From Silvimonas sp. JCM 19000 (lineage in GTDB: Bacteria > Pseudomonadota > Gammaproteobacteria > Burkholderiales > Chitinibacteraceae): a stretch of 29,100 nt of DNA. Below the pieces are notes generated by a model that saw only the letters and a list, made by a program, of their open reading frames with translations, searched no databases and was not told the origin of the DNA. Position numbers and translations under genes: made by a program. Shown here piece by piece: positions 8,781-18,900 of the stretch. The stretch's first letter is position 1; every line of letters starts with the position of its first letter. Where the stretch lies: contig BBFD01000014.1 in the NCBI GenBank assembly GCA_001313065.1, forward strand, positions 1 to 29,100, in the 5' to 3' direction.

Positions 8781-8820
8781 AAAAAAAAGGCCAGCTTGCG
8801 CATGCAGCTGGCCTTTTTTT
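8781..8820 (+). terminator. strong intrinsic terminator, probably bidirectional
   Basis: A8 then GGCCAGCT, a 9-base loop, AGCTGGCC and T7. The 8-bp GC-rich stem is extended by A-T pairing and reads as a terminator on both strands. It ends the plus-strand transcript from 7551. Confidence 0.9.
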
Positions 8821-8948
8821 GCTGGAAAGCTTACGCCGCCTTTAGTCAGCGACAGGCGTGCGGCATTATCGACAAACGCAATATTCGCATATTGAACGAA
8901 CGGCCAGGATGACCGGTCGCCAGGTCGGCCGCCATCGCCGCGACGCCA

Positions 8949-8988
8949 AAACAAAAGGGGCCAGACCGCAGTCTGACCCCTTTTGTTT
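8949..8988 (-). terminator. long hairpin downstream of tRNA-Thr
   Basis: Arms of 18 bp (AAACAAAAGGGGCCAGAC and GTCTGACCCCTTTTGTTT) pair with one G-U wobble around CGCA. On the minus strand it follows the tRNA CCA end by about ten bases, with TTTTGTTTT in the descending arm. Confidence 0.75.
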
Positions 8989-8996
8989 ACTAGCTT

Positions 8997-9072
<76 letters not shown>

Positions 9073-9146
9073 AAGAGCCGCGATTATACGTAATCTCGGG
9101 CAAAGCGCAAACCTGCGTCTGGCTGCGCCAGGCGTACGCCAGACGA

Positions 9147-9162
9147 TGGCACAGCTTTTGCT
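9147..9162 (+). promoter_or_regulatory. sigma54 promoter of pilA
   Basis: TGGCAC-AGCTT-TTGCT has the invariant GG and GC of the -24/-12 sigma54 promoter with correct spacing. It lies about 57 bases before the pilA start. In Pseudomonas and several betaproteobacteria pilA is driven by RpoN with the PilS/PilR two-component system. Confidence 0.85.
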
Positions 9163-9218
9163 AATATTTGTCGGCGCGGTGCTACCGCACACCACCAATA
9201 TTTGGAGAGTTCAAAAAA

Positions 9219-9702
9219 ATGAAACGCATGCAAAAGGGTTTTACCCTGATTGAATTGATGATCGTGGTTGCGATCATCGGTATCCTGGCTGCCGTGGCTA
9301 TCCCGGCTTACCAGAACTACATCATCCGCGCCAAGGTTACTGAAGGTCTGGGTCTGGGCGATGCAGCCAAGACTGTGGTTGCTGACAATGCTGCTAACGG
9401 TTCCAGCGCATTCGATCTGGGCTATCAAATTCCTGGCTCTACCGCTAACGTGACCTCGGTGACCGTTTCGAGCAGCACCGGCGAAGTTGGCATCGTCTAC
9501 ACGGCGACTGCAGGCAGCGGTAACCTGTATCTGGTGCCTTACTACAAAAAATAGCAGCGCAGCCAATACTGCTCTGGCTACCGGCACTATCCCGACTGAT
9601 GCTGTTCAGTGGGATTGCAGCGCGGTTGGTCACACCAACAAGATTAGCGGTTCGTCGCAAGGTACCTTGCCGGCCAAGTACGCCCCGGCCGTCTGCCGCT
9701 AA
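9219..9702 (+). CDS. pilA: type IV pilin major subunit (one frameshift)
   Basis: Type IVa prepilin. The short leader MKRMQKG is cut by PilD before Phe, giving mature [20 protein letters not shown] with Glu5 and the hydrophobic helix. The ATG at 9219 follows TTGGAGAG. The frame breaks at A6 9546-9551; reading five As continues [20 protein letters not shown] and finishes with WDCSAVGH and AKYAPAVCR, where the two Cys form the D-region disulfide loop. Length is about 160 residues, normal for the family. The globular part is rich in Ser and Thr ([21 protein letters not shown]), suitable for O-glycosylation. The next gene downstream is a GT-C-like membrane protein, as in some Pseudomonas strains where pilA is followed by its glycosyltransferase. 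Confidence 0.93.
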
Positions 9703-9742
9703 TATCCCGAAGCGGATAATGCTTTGCATGATCCGCCCGCAG

Positions 9743-9774
9743 AAAGCCCTCACCCTTGGGTGGGGGCTTTTTTT
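9743..9774 (+). terminator. pilA terminator
   Basis: AGCCCTCACCC and GGGTGGGGGCT pair over 11 bp with one wobble around a two-base loop, followed by T7. It closes the pilA transcript, so the next gene needs read-through or its own promoter. Confidence 0.9.
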
Positions 9775-9853
9775 AGTTAGTGCGTACGTACACGTAATTC
9801 TCATTTCGATATCATCGAGCGCTCATCTCGGTATTGCCGCCGGAGCTGTACTG

Positions 9854-11814
9854 TTGAAAACCGACTTTCCCTCGCCTGATGCTCCCCTCTCCGCGCGTAT
9901 CCTGGCTTTCTGCAAGAACAATCCGGCCGTATTACTCAGTTTTCTGTTCCTGGTCTGGATAACATCCAATCCGTGGCTGGGCTATTGGCACGATGGCATG
10001 TTGTATCTTGGCCAGGCGCTGCACCGGCTTTATCCGCAGAACTACGCAACCGATGCGTTCTTCATGTTCGGCTCACAAGACGACTACACACTTTTCACGC
10101 CGATTTTTTGCATTTGCAATCAAAAAAAGCTGGGGCTGGGCGCAGCAGGCCAGGTATTGATATTCCTCGCCCATACGCTGTGGTTTGTAGTTATTGTGAT
10201 GTTCTTCAAGCGCATTGTCGGACCACTGTGGGCCGCCGCCGTTGCGGTTTGCGCGATACTTGTTCTGCCACCGTATTACAGCGGACAGAATTCGTTCTGG
10301 TATAGCGAGCCATTCCTTACGGCACGTAGTTTTGCTGAGCCGTTGGTTTTGTTCGCGCTTTATTCGTTATTCCAGCGCCGGATGTGGGCCGCCGCGGGCG
10401 GTCTGATACTCGCGTTCTGCTGCCATCCATTGATGGCGCTGTCTGGTCTCATAGTTTGTTATATCTATTTTCTGATTGATCCGCCTTTCGTACGGGCAAG
10501 AGCTGCTGGACTGCTGCTCGCGCTTCTGGGGGTGCTGGCGGCAGCGGCCCTTTCTGCGTTCCACGTGGGGCCCTTTGCTGATCTTTTCCGCACCTACGAT
10601 CCTGGCTGGTTCAGCATCCTCAAAGTTTTTTAACAACAATCTGTTTTTTTTGACGAGCTGGCAGGACCACGACTGGTTGCCAAAGCTAGGTGTATTGGCT
10701 TTGTCCGTTTTGTTCTGGCGCTATGCAACAGATGAACGCTCGCGTCGACTTGTGCTTGCCTTGGTCATAGCAGCCGTTGCAGGCCCTCTGGCGGGCTTCG
10801 TGCTGGGTGAACGGCTCCATAGTGTCCTCGCAATGTCGCTGCAACTCTGGCGCACCTTATGGTTATTCCAGCTTTTGATCCCCGGCTTCGTACTGGGATG
10901 GATTGCATGTCAAGGCAGGCAGTTGCCGCCTACCGCACGCTGGTCCGCCGGTCTGTGCATTCTGACAATCGAAATGCAAAGCTCCCTCGCTGCATTTCCG
11001 GTGGTCGCCCTTGCCGTAGCACTCGCGTTCTTGAGAGAGACATCAGTTCGGCCAGGCATGGTCCGGCTGATCAATATCCTGCTATTGGTTATCGTAGGCA
11101 CGGCCATCGCCAATCGCTCCATCCTTGATTCGCTGTTTTTTTGGCACAGCAATTTGCGCATACGCAATATCAGTTGTTGTACCTGCGACCTTTAGTCGTT
11201 CTTTTGGGTCTTTGCGTTTTTTTTGTTGTCGCTGCATGGATTAACCGATGGCAGTTCAGCATTGCAATCATTGCGGTGTGCATGCTTGGTTGCGCCACAA
11301 CATGGGACCGCCGCTCAGAAGATGACCGCTTATTCGAAAGTAACGTTTTCAATAACCCGATCAGCGAACAGATTCCCGCGGGTGATGTGGTATTCATGAA
11401 CACGTTTAAGCCCATGCCTTGGGAAATTTTGAACCGCGCCACTTACACAAATCCAATGTTGGGTGCGGCCGTTCTGTTCAGGAAAGACTACGCAAACGAA
11501 TACGCAATGCGCTTTACCCGCTCTGAGCAGTATCACCTGAGGCAAGGCTGCGAATTCAGCCATTGGGTGCGAGGCCTTTGTGCAGATTCAGTGCATACCA
11601 TTAATCAGGAAACCTGCCGGATGGACCCCGCATCGACTGGATCGTCACTGGAGTTAAAAGTGATTTGCCAGCGGCAGCGCATTGGTCATTTAATTCACCG
11701 GTGTATCCCGATGGCCTCTACCTTTACAGCTGCAAGGTCTGGTCGAAACTGCCATACCAGCACGTCGCCCCTTTCCTTAGTAAAGGGCCAGCCCAGCGGC
11801 AGGTAGAACCATGA
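9854..11814 (+). CDS. large polytopic membrane protein, GT-C-like glycosyltransferase candidate (three frame breaks)
   Basis: Restored length is about 650 residues with ten or more hydrophobic segments and a C-terminal soluble domain of about 170 residues. The first periplasmic loop, WLGYWHDGMLYLGQAL and ATDAFFMFGSQDDYTLFTPI, carries acidic and aromatic residues where GT-C enzymes bind a polyprenyl-phosphate sugar. Family assignment is inference. Breaks are at T6 10626-10631 (LKVFNNNLFFLTSW), at T7 11136-11142 (LDSLF then LAQQFAHTQYQ) and a missing G near 11623 (CRMGPRIDWIVTGVKSDLP). The restored frame ends with TGA at 11812-11814, overlapping the next ATG as ATGA. The start is uncertain: TTG 9854 with GGAG upstream is chosen because earlier starts lie inside the pilA terminator or pilA itself. 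Confidence 0.65.
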
Positions 11815-12271
11815 AGTCGTCGAAGTCTGCGCTGCACTCGCTTCTGCGCCAGTTCCTCGGCTACATCGGCATCGGCGGCATCGCCTTTGTCTGCGACTTC
11901 GCCATGCTCACGCTGGTGGTCAAAGCATTGCACGGCAGCGTGTTGCTGGGTGCCACTGCAGGCTTTGTCGTGGGCGCCATCGTCAATTACGCCTGTGTGT
12001 GCGCCTGATATTCAGCAACCACACCCTGCAATCGCGCTGGCTGGAATTTGCCATCTTTGTCGCGATCGGCCTGGTGGGCCTGGTCATCAATGATGTGGTG
12101 ATGCTGATCTGTGCCCAACAGCTGGGCCTGCAGTTCCAGCTGGCCAAACTGCTCGCTGCGGCGGTGGTGCTGGTGTTTAATTTTGCCGGGCGGCGCGCCG
12201 TGTTATTCAGCAAAGTCCGCTCTCATCCTGGCCTTAGCGCCACCACGCGTTTGCACCAAGAATCTGTATGA
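11811..12271 (+). CDS. GtrA-like flippase (one frameshift)
   Basis: GtrA proteins are small four-helix membrane proteins thought to flip polyprenyl-phosphate-linked sugars to the periplasm. The sequence opens with LLRQFLGYIGIGGIAFVCDF, typical of the family, and has helices near residues 15-35, 40-62, 80-105 and 110-130, with the family-type NY before helix 3. One C is missing near 11990; restoring it joins IVNYA to LCVRLIFSNHTLQ. Length is about 152 residues. Both junctions are translationally coupled: ATGA with the preceding membrane protein and ATGA with the following flavoprotein. Confidence 0.82.
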
Positions 12272-13861
12272 GCTCCAAACCTCAAAATATCGTCATCATC
12301 GGCGCAGGCCCGGCGGGTCTGACTGCCGCGCTGGAACTGCTGCGCGCGGCACCCGGCCTCAATGTCACCGTACTGGAATCCTCCAGCGATATCGGCGGCA
12401 TTTCAAAAAACCATCAATTACCAGGGCAATCGCATGGATATTGGTGGGCATCGCTTTTTTTTCCAAATCTGATTGGGTCATGAACTGGTGGCAGCAAATC
12501 CTGCCCGCCAAAGGCGATGGCGATCAGGCGCTTATTTCTTATCAAAACAAGACGCGCAGCATACCCACGCAAGGCGGGGCCGATGCCGAGCGCCATATGC
12601 TGCTGCGGCCGCGGCTGTCGCGGATTTATTTCTTGCGCAGCTTTTTTTTGACTACCCGGTCAAAATGAATCTGAATACCGTGCGCAATCTGGGCCCGGTC
12701 CGGATTGCCCGTATTCTGGCCAGCTATGCCAAAGCGCGCCTGGCGCCCATCCGCAATGAAAAGAGCCTGGAAGATTTCATTATCAATCGCTTCGGCCGCG
12801 AGCTTTATCTGACTTTTTTTCAAGGATTACACCGAAAAAAGTCTGGGGCGTGCCCTGCCAGGAAATCAGCTCGGAATGGGGCGCGCAGCGGATCAAGGGT
12901 TTGTCGATTACCGAGGCCATAAAACATGCCGCTAATCAGATCCGTAAAAAAACCTGTTTGGCGGTGGCCAGCAACAAGCCGTCAAAACCAGTCTGATTGA
13001 GCAATTTCTTTATCCGCGCCTGGGCCCCGGCCAGATGTGGGAAGTGGTGGCGGAGCAAGTGCGCAAGCTGGGTGGCACCATCCATTTTCAGCACAAAGTC
13101 TGGGGTTTGCTGCGCGAAGGCGAGCAAGTAACCGGCGTGCAGGCACACGCTGCGGCCACAAACCAGAACGTCACCTTTGCCGCGGACCATGTGATTTCCA
13201 CCATGCCGATGCGCGAACTGGTGGCTGGCATACAGCCGCCGTTAAATGCTGAAGCACAGCGCATTGCCGCTGGCCTGCAATATCGCGATTTCATTACCGT
13301 GGGCGTGTTGGTGCGCAAATTGCGCCATAGCAAACATAGCCTGCCCGGCACCGCCAACAATCTGCTGCCGGATAACTGGATTTATATTCAGGAGCGCGAC
13401 GTCAAACTGGGCCGATTGCAGATCTTTAATAACTGGAGCCCGTATCTGGTGGCTGATGAAGCCAATACGGTCTGGTTGGGTCTGGAATATTTCTGTTCGG
13501 AAGGCGACGCGCTGTGGCAAATGCCAAGCGCGCAGTTCTTTGCCTTTGCTCAGGATGAACTGGTCAAGATAGGCCTGATTGAAAAAAGCCGATGTGCTGG
13601 ATGGCACCGTGGTCAAGGTCGAAAAAAAGCCTATCCGGCTTATTTTGGCAGCTACAACGAATTCGATACGCTGCGCGAGCAGGTCGATCAATTGCGCAAT
13701 CTGTATCTGGTGGGGCGTAATGGTATGCACCGCTATAACAATCAGGATCATTCGATGCTGACGGCCAAACTGGCGGTGGAAAACATCCTGCGCGGCAATA
13801 GCGATAAAGCCGCTATCTGGGCGATCAATATCGACGACGAGTACCACGAAGAAAAAAATGA
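12268..13861 (+). CDS. FAD-dependent amine oxidase-like protein of glycan loci, GGHRFFSK type (many frame breaks)
   Basis: A flavoprotein related to protoporphyrinogen oxidase and UDP-galactopyranose mutase (COG1232 type), common in O-antigen clusters; its reaction is unknown. The FAD-binding start is NIVIIGAGPAGLTAALEL and then VLESSSDIGGIS; the second motif GNRMDIGGHRFFSKSDWVM is restored by shortening A6 near 12407 and T8 near 12455. More breaks are at T8 near 12641 (FLRSFFDYPVKMNL), T7 and A6 near 12812-12840 (TFFKDYTEKVWGVPC), A7 near 12946 (IRKNLFGGGQQQAV), A6 near 13581, A7 near 13622 (VEKAYPAYFGSYNEFD) and A7 before the stop. The C-terminal FAD motif is NLYLVGRNGMHRYNNQDHSM. Restored length is about 525 residues. 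It is coupled on both sides by ATGA. Confidence 0.85.
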
Positions 13862-15348
13862 CCCCGTCCACCGCTCCAGAACGCATTTGCCCCTGGCTGA
13901 CCCGTGCTGCTGCGCTGTATCTGGCCGCACCGGTGTTTATCTTTTTGCTGACGTGGTTCAAGCCCGGCTACGGCGTTCCGTTGGCATTGCTGCTGGCGCT
14001 CGGTTGCGTGCTGGCGCTGCGCACGGGTGCTGCACCGCTCGAGGCACGCAGCCATTGGCGCGGGCCTACGCCCTTGCAGTGGCTGGCCCTGTTGGCGGTG
14101 GCGTTGCTCTGGACCGCCCTTGGTGGCGCGGGCCATCTGTTTTACGCCAATCACTTTGACTGGCACGTGCGCGATGCGCTGCTGCTGGATTTGTCCCGGG
14201 TTACCGGTCCGCTGGCGGTGCAGGCGCTGCCTAGCCATGAATCATGGATATTGCGCTGCCCGCTTGGCTACTACCTGGTACCCGCCTTGCTGGGGCGGCT
14301 GGTCGGCCTGCAATGGGCGCAGCTGGGCTTGCTGCTGTGGACTTATCTCGGCGTGGTGCTGGTCATGGCGCAACTGGCGCTGGTGCGCCAAGGCTGGAAA
14401 TTTATAGGCTTGATGCTGCTGGTGCTGCCCTTGTTCAGCGGCATGGACTGGCTGGGCGGCCTGCTGCTGTTTAATCCACAACCGTTGTTCTCCACCGCAC
14501 ATATCCAGTGGTGGGCGATGCTGTTTCAGTATTCGTCCAACTCCACGCTGCTGTTCTGGGTGCCCAACCACACGCTACCGGCTGGCTGTTTGCCGCTTTT
14601 ATCTATACCCGCTGGCATGATCCGCGCGGCCTGCGCTTGCTGCCGTTGTGGATTGCCGTGCTGCCGTTATGGTCACCGCTGACCACCATCGGCTGCCTGC
14701 CCTTTATGCTGGTTTATGCCGTCAAGCATCTGCGCGAGCGCACCGATGTGCTGGCCACGCTCAAGCTGGCGCCCCTGTTTGTGCTGCCTGCCGCCTTGTG
14801 CGCGTTTTATCTGATTCTGGATTCAGCCGCGGTGGCCGGGATGGATAACCATCCGGTGCCCCTGCTCGCCCACACCATCGCCTACGTCGCGTTTGTAATT
14901 TGCGAATTTGCCGTCCTGTGGGCGCTGTTGCTGCGCCAGCGCCGTGACGGCTTGCTGCTCACCACCGGCGCATCCTGTTTATCCTGCCGCTGTTTCACCT
15001 CGGGCCGAATAACGATCTGGTTATGCGCGCTCGATTGCCCCGCTTATGGTGCTGTGCCTGGCCGCCATCGATTATCTGCATCAGGTGCGCTGGCAAGTGC
15101 AGCGCCAGCAAGCGGCCGCGATCGCGGTTTGCGTGATGCTGGGCATAGGCAGCATCACGGCGCTGCACGAAATCGCCCGCGCGCTGTTGATGCCGCGCTG
15201 GGATGCATCCATGAACGCGCATGTTTATCTCGAAACCAATGGCGCGCCGCACTACTTTGCGCATATCCGCGAGCCCTGGTTTGCCGCCATGCTGGCCCCG
15301 ATCAATCTGCAATATGTGCATGAGCGTGTTCCTGGAGCAAACCCATGA
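13858..15348 (+). CDS. second polytopic membrane protein, GT-C or polymerase-like (three frame breaks)
   Basis: About 497 residues with ten to twelve hydrophobic helices. The first outer loop has HFDWHVRDALLLDLSRV and then ESWILRCPLGYYLVPALLG, a pattern of charged and aromatic residues seen in membrane glycosyltransferases or O-antigen-type polymerases; I cannot choose between them. Missing single bases break the frame near 14580 (HTLPGWLFAAFIYTRWHD), near 14972 (TTGAILFILPLFHLG) and near 15030 (LVMRASIAPLMVLCLAAI). The C-terminus is soluble (MNAHVYLETNGAPHYFAHIR). Stop and next start overlap as ATGA at 15345-15348. Confidence 0.68.
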
Positions 15349-16113
15349 AAGCAGTGATTCTGGCAGGCGGTCTTGGCACGCGCATTTCGGAAGAAAGCGC
15401 CTTACGCCCCAAGCCCATGATCGAAATCGGCGGCAAACCGATTTTGTGGCACATCCTTAAAATGTATTCGGCGCATGGTATTAACGACTTTGTCATCTGC
15501 TGCGGCTATCGCGGCTACATGATCAAGGAATACTTTGCCAATTACAGTCTGCATATGTCCGATCTGACCATTGATATGCAGGGTGATCAGGTCAAGGTGC
15601 ATCAAAAGAAAGCCGAGCCCTGGCGCATTACCCTGGTGGATACCGGCGAATTAACCCGCACCGGCGGCCGTATCAAGCGGATTGCCGATCATCTGGATGG
15701 CACGTTCTGCATGACCTATGGCGACGGCGTGGGCTCGGTGGATATCAGCGCTTCGCTGCAATTCCATCGGCAGCATGGCAAATGGGCGACCATGACGGCA
15801 GTGCGCCCGCCGGCACGCTTTGGCGCATTGCAACTGGATGGCACCAGCGTCACTTCTTTTCTGGAAAAGCCGGTAGGCGATGGCAGCTGGATTAATGGCG
15901 GTTTTTTTTGTGCTGGAACCGCAAGTGCTTGATCTGATCGGACCAGAAGATGTGATGTGGGAAGATGGCCCCTTGCAAACCCTGGCACAGCAAGATCAAT
16001 TGCAGGCGTATTTTCATGCTGGATTCTGGCAACCGATGGATACCCTGCGCGATAAAACGCATCTGGAAGAACTCTGGGCCAGCCAGCAGGCGCCCTGGAA
16101 AGTCTGGGCCTGA
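15345..16113 (+). CDS. rfbF: glucose-1-phosphate cytidylyltransferase (one frameshift)
   Basis: RfbF/DdhA makes CDP-glucose from CTP and glucose 1-phosphate, the entry step to 3,6-dideoxyhexoses. The nucleotidyltransferase signature MKAVILAGGLGTRISEESAL and then RPKPMIEIGGKPILWHIL starts the protein, followed by FCMTYGDGVGSVDI (metal-binding Asp) and FLEKPVGDGSWINGGFF. The frame breaks at T8 15902-15909, one base too long; the repair gives NGGFFVLEPQVLDLIGPED, a conserved family segment. Length of 256 residues is normal. rfbH follows after 44 bases; rfbG, normally between them, is missing. Confidence 0.93.
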
Positions 16114-16157
16114 CCGGAACCATTAAACCGGCCGCCCGCGTACCAAGAGATTACGAA

Positions 16158-17507
16158 ATGACCACAAGCAAAATCGATGCGGCCTTTGCCGCCAAAGACA
16201 AATTGCGCAAACAGATTGCCGCATTGGTCGACGAATATGCCGCGCTGGAATACGCCGAGCGCGGCTTTGTGCCCGGCAGTTCTGCCGTGCCGCCATCCGG
16301 CAAGGTCATCGGCGCGCCCGAACTGAAAAAAATATGGTCGATGCCTCGCTCGATGGCTGGTTGACCACCGGCCGCTTTAACGACGCCTTTGAAAAAAACG
16401 CCTGGCCGATTATCTGGGCGTTAAATATCTGATGACCGTTAATTCGGGCTCTTCCGCCAATCTGCTGGCATTTTCTGCGCTGACTTCGCCCCGCCTGGGT
16501 GAACGCGCCATTGTGCCGGGTGACGAAGTGATCGGCGTAGCGGCGGGCTTTCCCACCACCGTTAATCCCATCCTGCAATTTGGCGCGGTACCGGTGTTTG
16601 TTGATGTCGATCTGGGCACCTACAACATCGACGTTAGCCAGCTCGAAGCCGCGGTATCGCCACGCACCAAGGCCGTCATGCTGGCGCATACGCTGGGCAA
16701 TCCCTTCAATCTGGCAGCCATACGCGCATTTTGTGATCGCCACAATTTGTGGCTGATCGAAGATTGCTGCGATGCATTGGGTTCTACCTATAACGGCCAG
16801 TTAGTCGGCACATTCGGCGATATCGGCACGCTCAGTTTTTTTTATCCCGCGCATCACATCACCATGGGCGAAGGCGGCGCGGTATTTACCAATAACCGCG
16901 AGCTGAAGCTGATTGCAGAATCGTTCCGTGATTGGGGCCGTGATTGTTATTGCGCACCGGGCAAAGACAACACCTGTGGCAAGCGCTTTGATTGGCAACT
17001 GGGCGATTTGCCGCAAGGCTACGACCACAAATACACGTATTCGCATCTGGGCTACAACCTGAAGATCAGCGATATGCAAGCCGCCTGCGCCCTGGCGCAA
17101 CTGGATAGCTGGACGGGTTTATTGCCGCGCGCAAACGCAATTTCGCTTATCTGAGCGAGCGACTGCAAAGCTGCGCCGAATTCCTGATCCTGCCGCAAGC
17201 CACGCCCGATTCTGATCCGTCGTGGTTTGGTTTTCCGATGACGCTGAAAGCCGAAGCGGGCACCACGCGGGTTGATCTGATCAATTATCTGGATCAAAAC
17301 AAGATCGGCACGCGCTTGTTGTTTGCCGGCAATCTAACGCGCCAACCTTATATGCAAGGCCGCAATTTCCGCGTGGTAGGTCAATTGACCCGCACCGACG
17401 AAATCATGAACAACACGTTCTGGATCGGGCTGTATCCGGGTTTAACTGAGCAACATCTCGATTTTGTGATCGAAAAGATCGAGACTTTCCTCGGCGTTAA
17501 TTTCTGA
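16158..17507 (+). CDS. rfbH: CDP-4-keto-6-deoxy-D-glucose 3-dehydrase (three frame breaks)
   Basis: RfbH/DdhC (E1) is a PMP-dependent 2Fe-2S enzyme that removes the C3 hydroxyl of CDP-4-keto-6-deoxyglucose. It has the aminotransferase fold ([36 protein letters not shown]) but with His in place of the Schiff-base Lys in [14 protein letters not shown], the diagnostic change of this enzyme. The iron-sulfur Cys cluster [18 protein letters not shown] is intact. Breaks: A7 near 16325 and A7 near 16392, each two too long ([26 protein letters not shown]), and a missing G near 17116 ([19 protein letters not shown]). Restored length is about 448 residues. The partner reductase E3 (ddhD/rfbI) is not in the window. 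Confidence 0.92.
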
Positions 17508-17509
17508 TC

Positions 17510-18487
17510 ATGGCGACTGCCGCGCCTGCCATTGCCGCGCGCACTTTGCTGGTCATCGGCGGCACTGGCTTTTTTGGCAAATCAATCCTGGATGCCTTTA
17601 TTGCCGGTGCGTTAACGCCGTGGCAAATCGGCCGCGTTATCGTGCTGGCGCGCCACGCCAGCGCATTGCCCACCCGTTTTGCCGAATTCGCGGCCCCAGG
17701 CATTGAATATATCGACGCCGATATCGCCTGCTGCGATACCTTGCCCGCCGCCGATATCGTCATCCACGCGGCGGCGTCCACCGACGCGCGGGATTATCTG
17801 GCGCGGCCGGCCACTGAGCGTCAGAACATCCTGGCGGGCACGCTGAACTATTGCCGCCTGGCGCCTTTATTCCATGCGCACAGCCAGATTGTTTACGCCA
17901 GTTCCGGCGCGGTGTACGGACCACTGGAAGCGCTGATTCCGGTTAGCGAAGACGCGCCATTGCGCGATATCGACGCCATGCCGGAAGGCAAACAGCCTTA
18001 TGCCGCAGCAAAGCGCGATGCCGAGCAGGCCATCAAAGCGCTTGGCCAGGCCGGCTTGCGGGTCAGCATTGCCCGTTGCTTTGCCTTTATCGGGCGCTGG
18101 CTGCCGCGCGATCAGCACTTTGCCATCGGCAACTTTATTCAGAACGGCCTTGATGGCGTACCTATCGTAGTAAAAGCCACGCACCCGGTTTATCGCAGCT
18201 ATATGCACGCCGATGATCTGGTCACCTGGCTGATGCACATTGCGGCCGCCAGCGCGGCCGACTGCCCCGCGTTTAATGTCGGCTCCGATCAAGCGCTGAC
18301 CATGGCACACATTGCCGGACAAGTAGCGCAGCATTTTAATGTGCCCTTGCAAATGGCCGAGTCGACCGGGGCAGCCATCGACTGGTACGTGCCTTCAATT
18401 GATAAAGCGCGGCAGCAATTGGGCCTGACGTTGCGGTTTGATCTCGCGCAGGCTATCGCCGCCACAGCGGGGCCGCGCCGTGCTTGA
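17510..18487 (+). CDS. extended SDR family NAD(P)-dependent nucleotide-sugar epimerase/reductase
   Basis: One of the few intact long genes, 325 residues. It has the Rossmann motif VIGGTGFFGKSILDAF at residues 16-31, the catalytic Ser in VYASSGAVYGPLE and YAAAK as the catalytic Tyr-x3-Lys. The position directly after rfbH (2-base gap) and before gtrA suggests the C4 reductase that finishes the dideoxysugar (paratose/abequose-synthase or YerF role). It lacks the GHTGFKG opening of CDP-glucose 4,6-dehydratase and is shorter, so it probably does not replace RfbG. Exact stereochemistry cannot be deduced. Confidence 0.8.
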   Translation: MATAAPAIAARTLLVIGGTGFFGKSILDAFIAGALTPWQIGRVIVLARHASALPTRFAEFAAPGIEYIDADIACCDTLPAADIVIHAAASTDARDYLARPATERQNILAGTLNYCRLAPLFHAHSQIVYASSGAVYGPLEALIPVSEDAPLRDIDAMPEGKQPYAAAKRDAEQAIKALGQAGLRVSIARCFAFIGRWLPRDQHFAIGNFIQNGLDGVPIVVKATHPVYRSYMHADDLVTWLMHIAAASAADCPAFNVGSDQALTMAHIAGQVAQHFNVPLQMAESTGAAIDWYVPSIDKARQQLGLTLRFDLAQAIAATAGPRRA

Positions 18488-18886
18488 ATGGTTACGCCAA
18501 AAAAACGCCACGCAAATCCGCTTTTTTTGATTGCCGGTGTGTTTAACACTGCATTTGGCTACGGCTGTGGTGTGGCGTTGTATTATTTGCTAACCGGGCA
18601 TTTAAACGTGATCGGTATCGCCATCATTGCCAATATCGTGGCAATCAGCATGGCATTTCTGGTGTACAAGCTGTACGTATTCCGTTCTAAAGGCAATTGG
18701 CTGCACGAATATTTGCGCTGCTATCTGGTTTACGGTGTTGGCGCATTATGCTCGATTGCACTGTTCTGGTTCACTATTGATCGAATGCAGCTGCCAGTCT
18801 GGTTAGCGCAGGGCGTTACCATTGTCATCGTTGCTTTAATATCGTATATCGGCAATGCCCGATTCACATTCCGCCATCGACATTAA
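18488..18886 (+). CDS. GtrA-like flippase, second copy
   Basis: An intact 132-residue protein with four membrane helices (roughly 11-35, 38-61, 74-95, 100-122). FLIAGVFNTAFGYGCGVALY is the family opening and VYKLYVFRSKGNW matches the conserved loop after helix 2. The ATG directly abuts the preceding TGA. It likely flips the polyprenyl-phosphate sugar made by the glycosyltransferase 14 bases downstream, the classical GtrA-GtrB pair. It is a different subtype from the copy at 11811. Confidence 0.85.
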   Translation: MVTPKKRHANPLFLIAGVFNTAFGYGCGVALYYLLTGHLNVIGIAIIANIVAISMAFLVYKLYVFRSKGNWLHEYLRCYLVYGVGALCSIALFWFTIDRMQLPVWLAQGVTIVIVALISYIGNARFTFRHRH

Positions 18887-18900
18887 AGGCGCTTTTAATC

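Noticed and set aside
8679..8954. Minus-strand open frame of 91 codons between the nitronate monooxygenase gene and tRNA-Thr
   Set aside because: It runs through a terminator hairpin and the end of the neighbouring gene, with no motif or ribosome binding site.
9599..9853. N-terminal extension of the GT-C-like protein into pilA
   Set aside because: It would overlap the repaired pilA C-terminus and pass through the pilA terminator. The hydrophobic core starts later.
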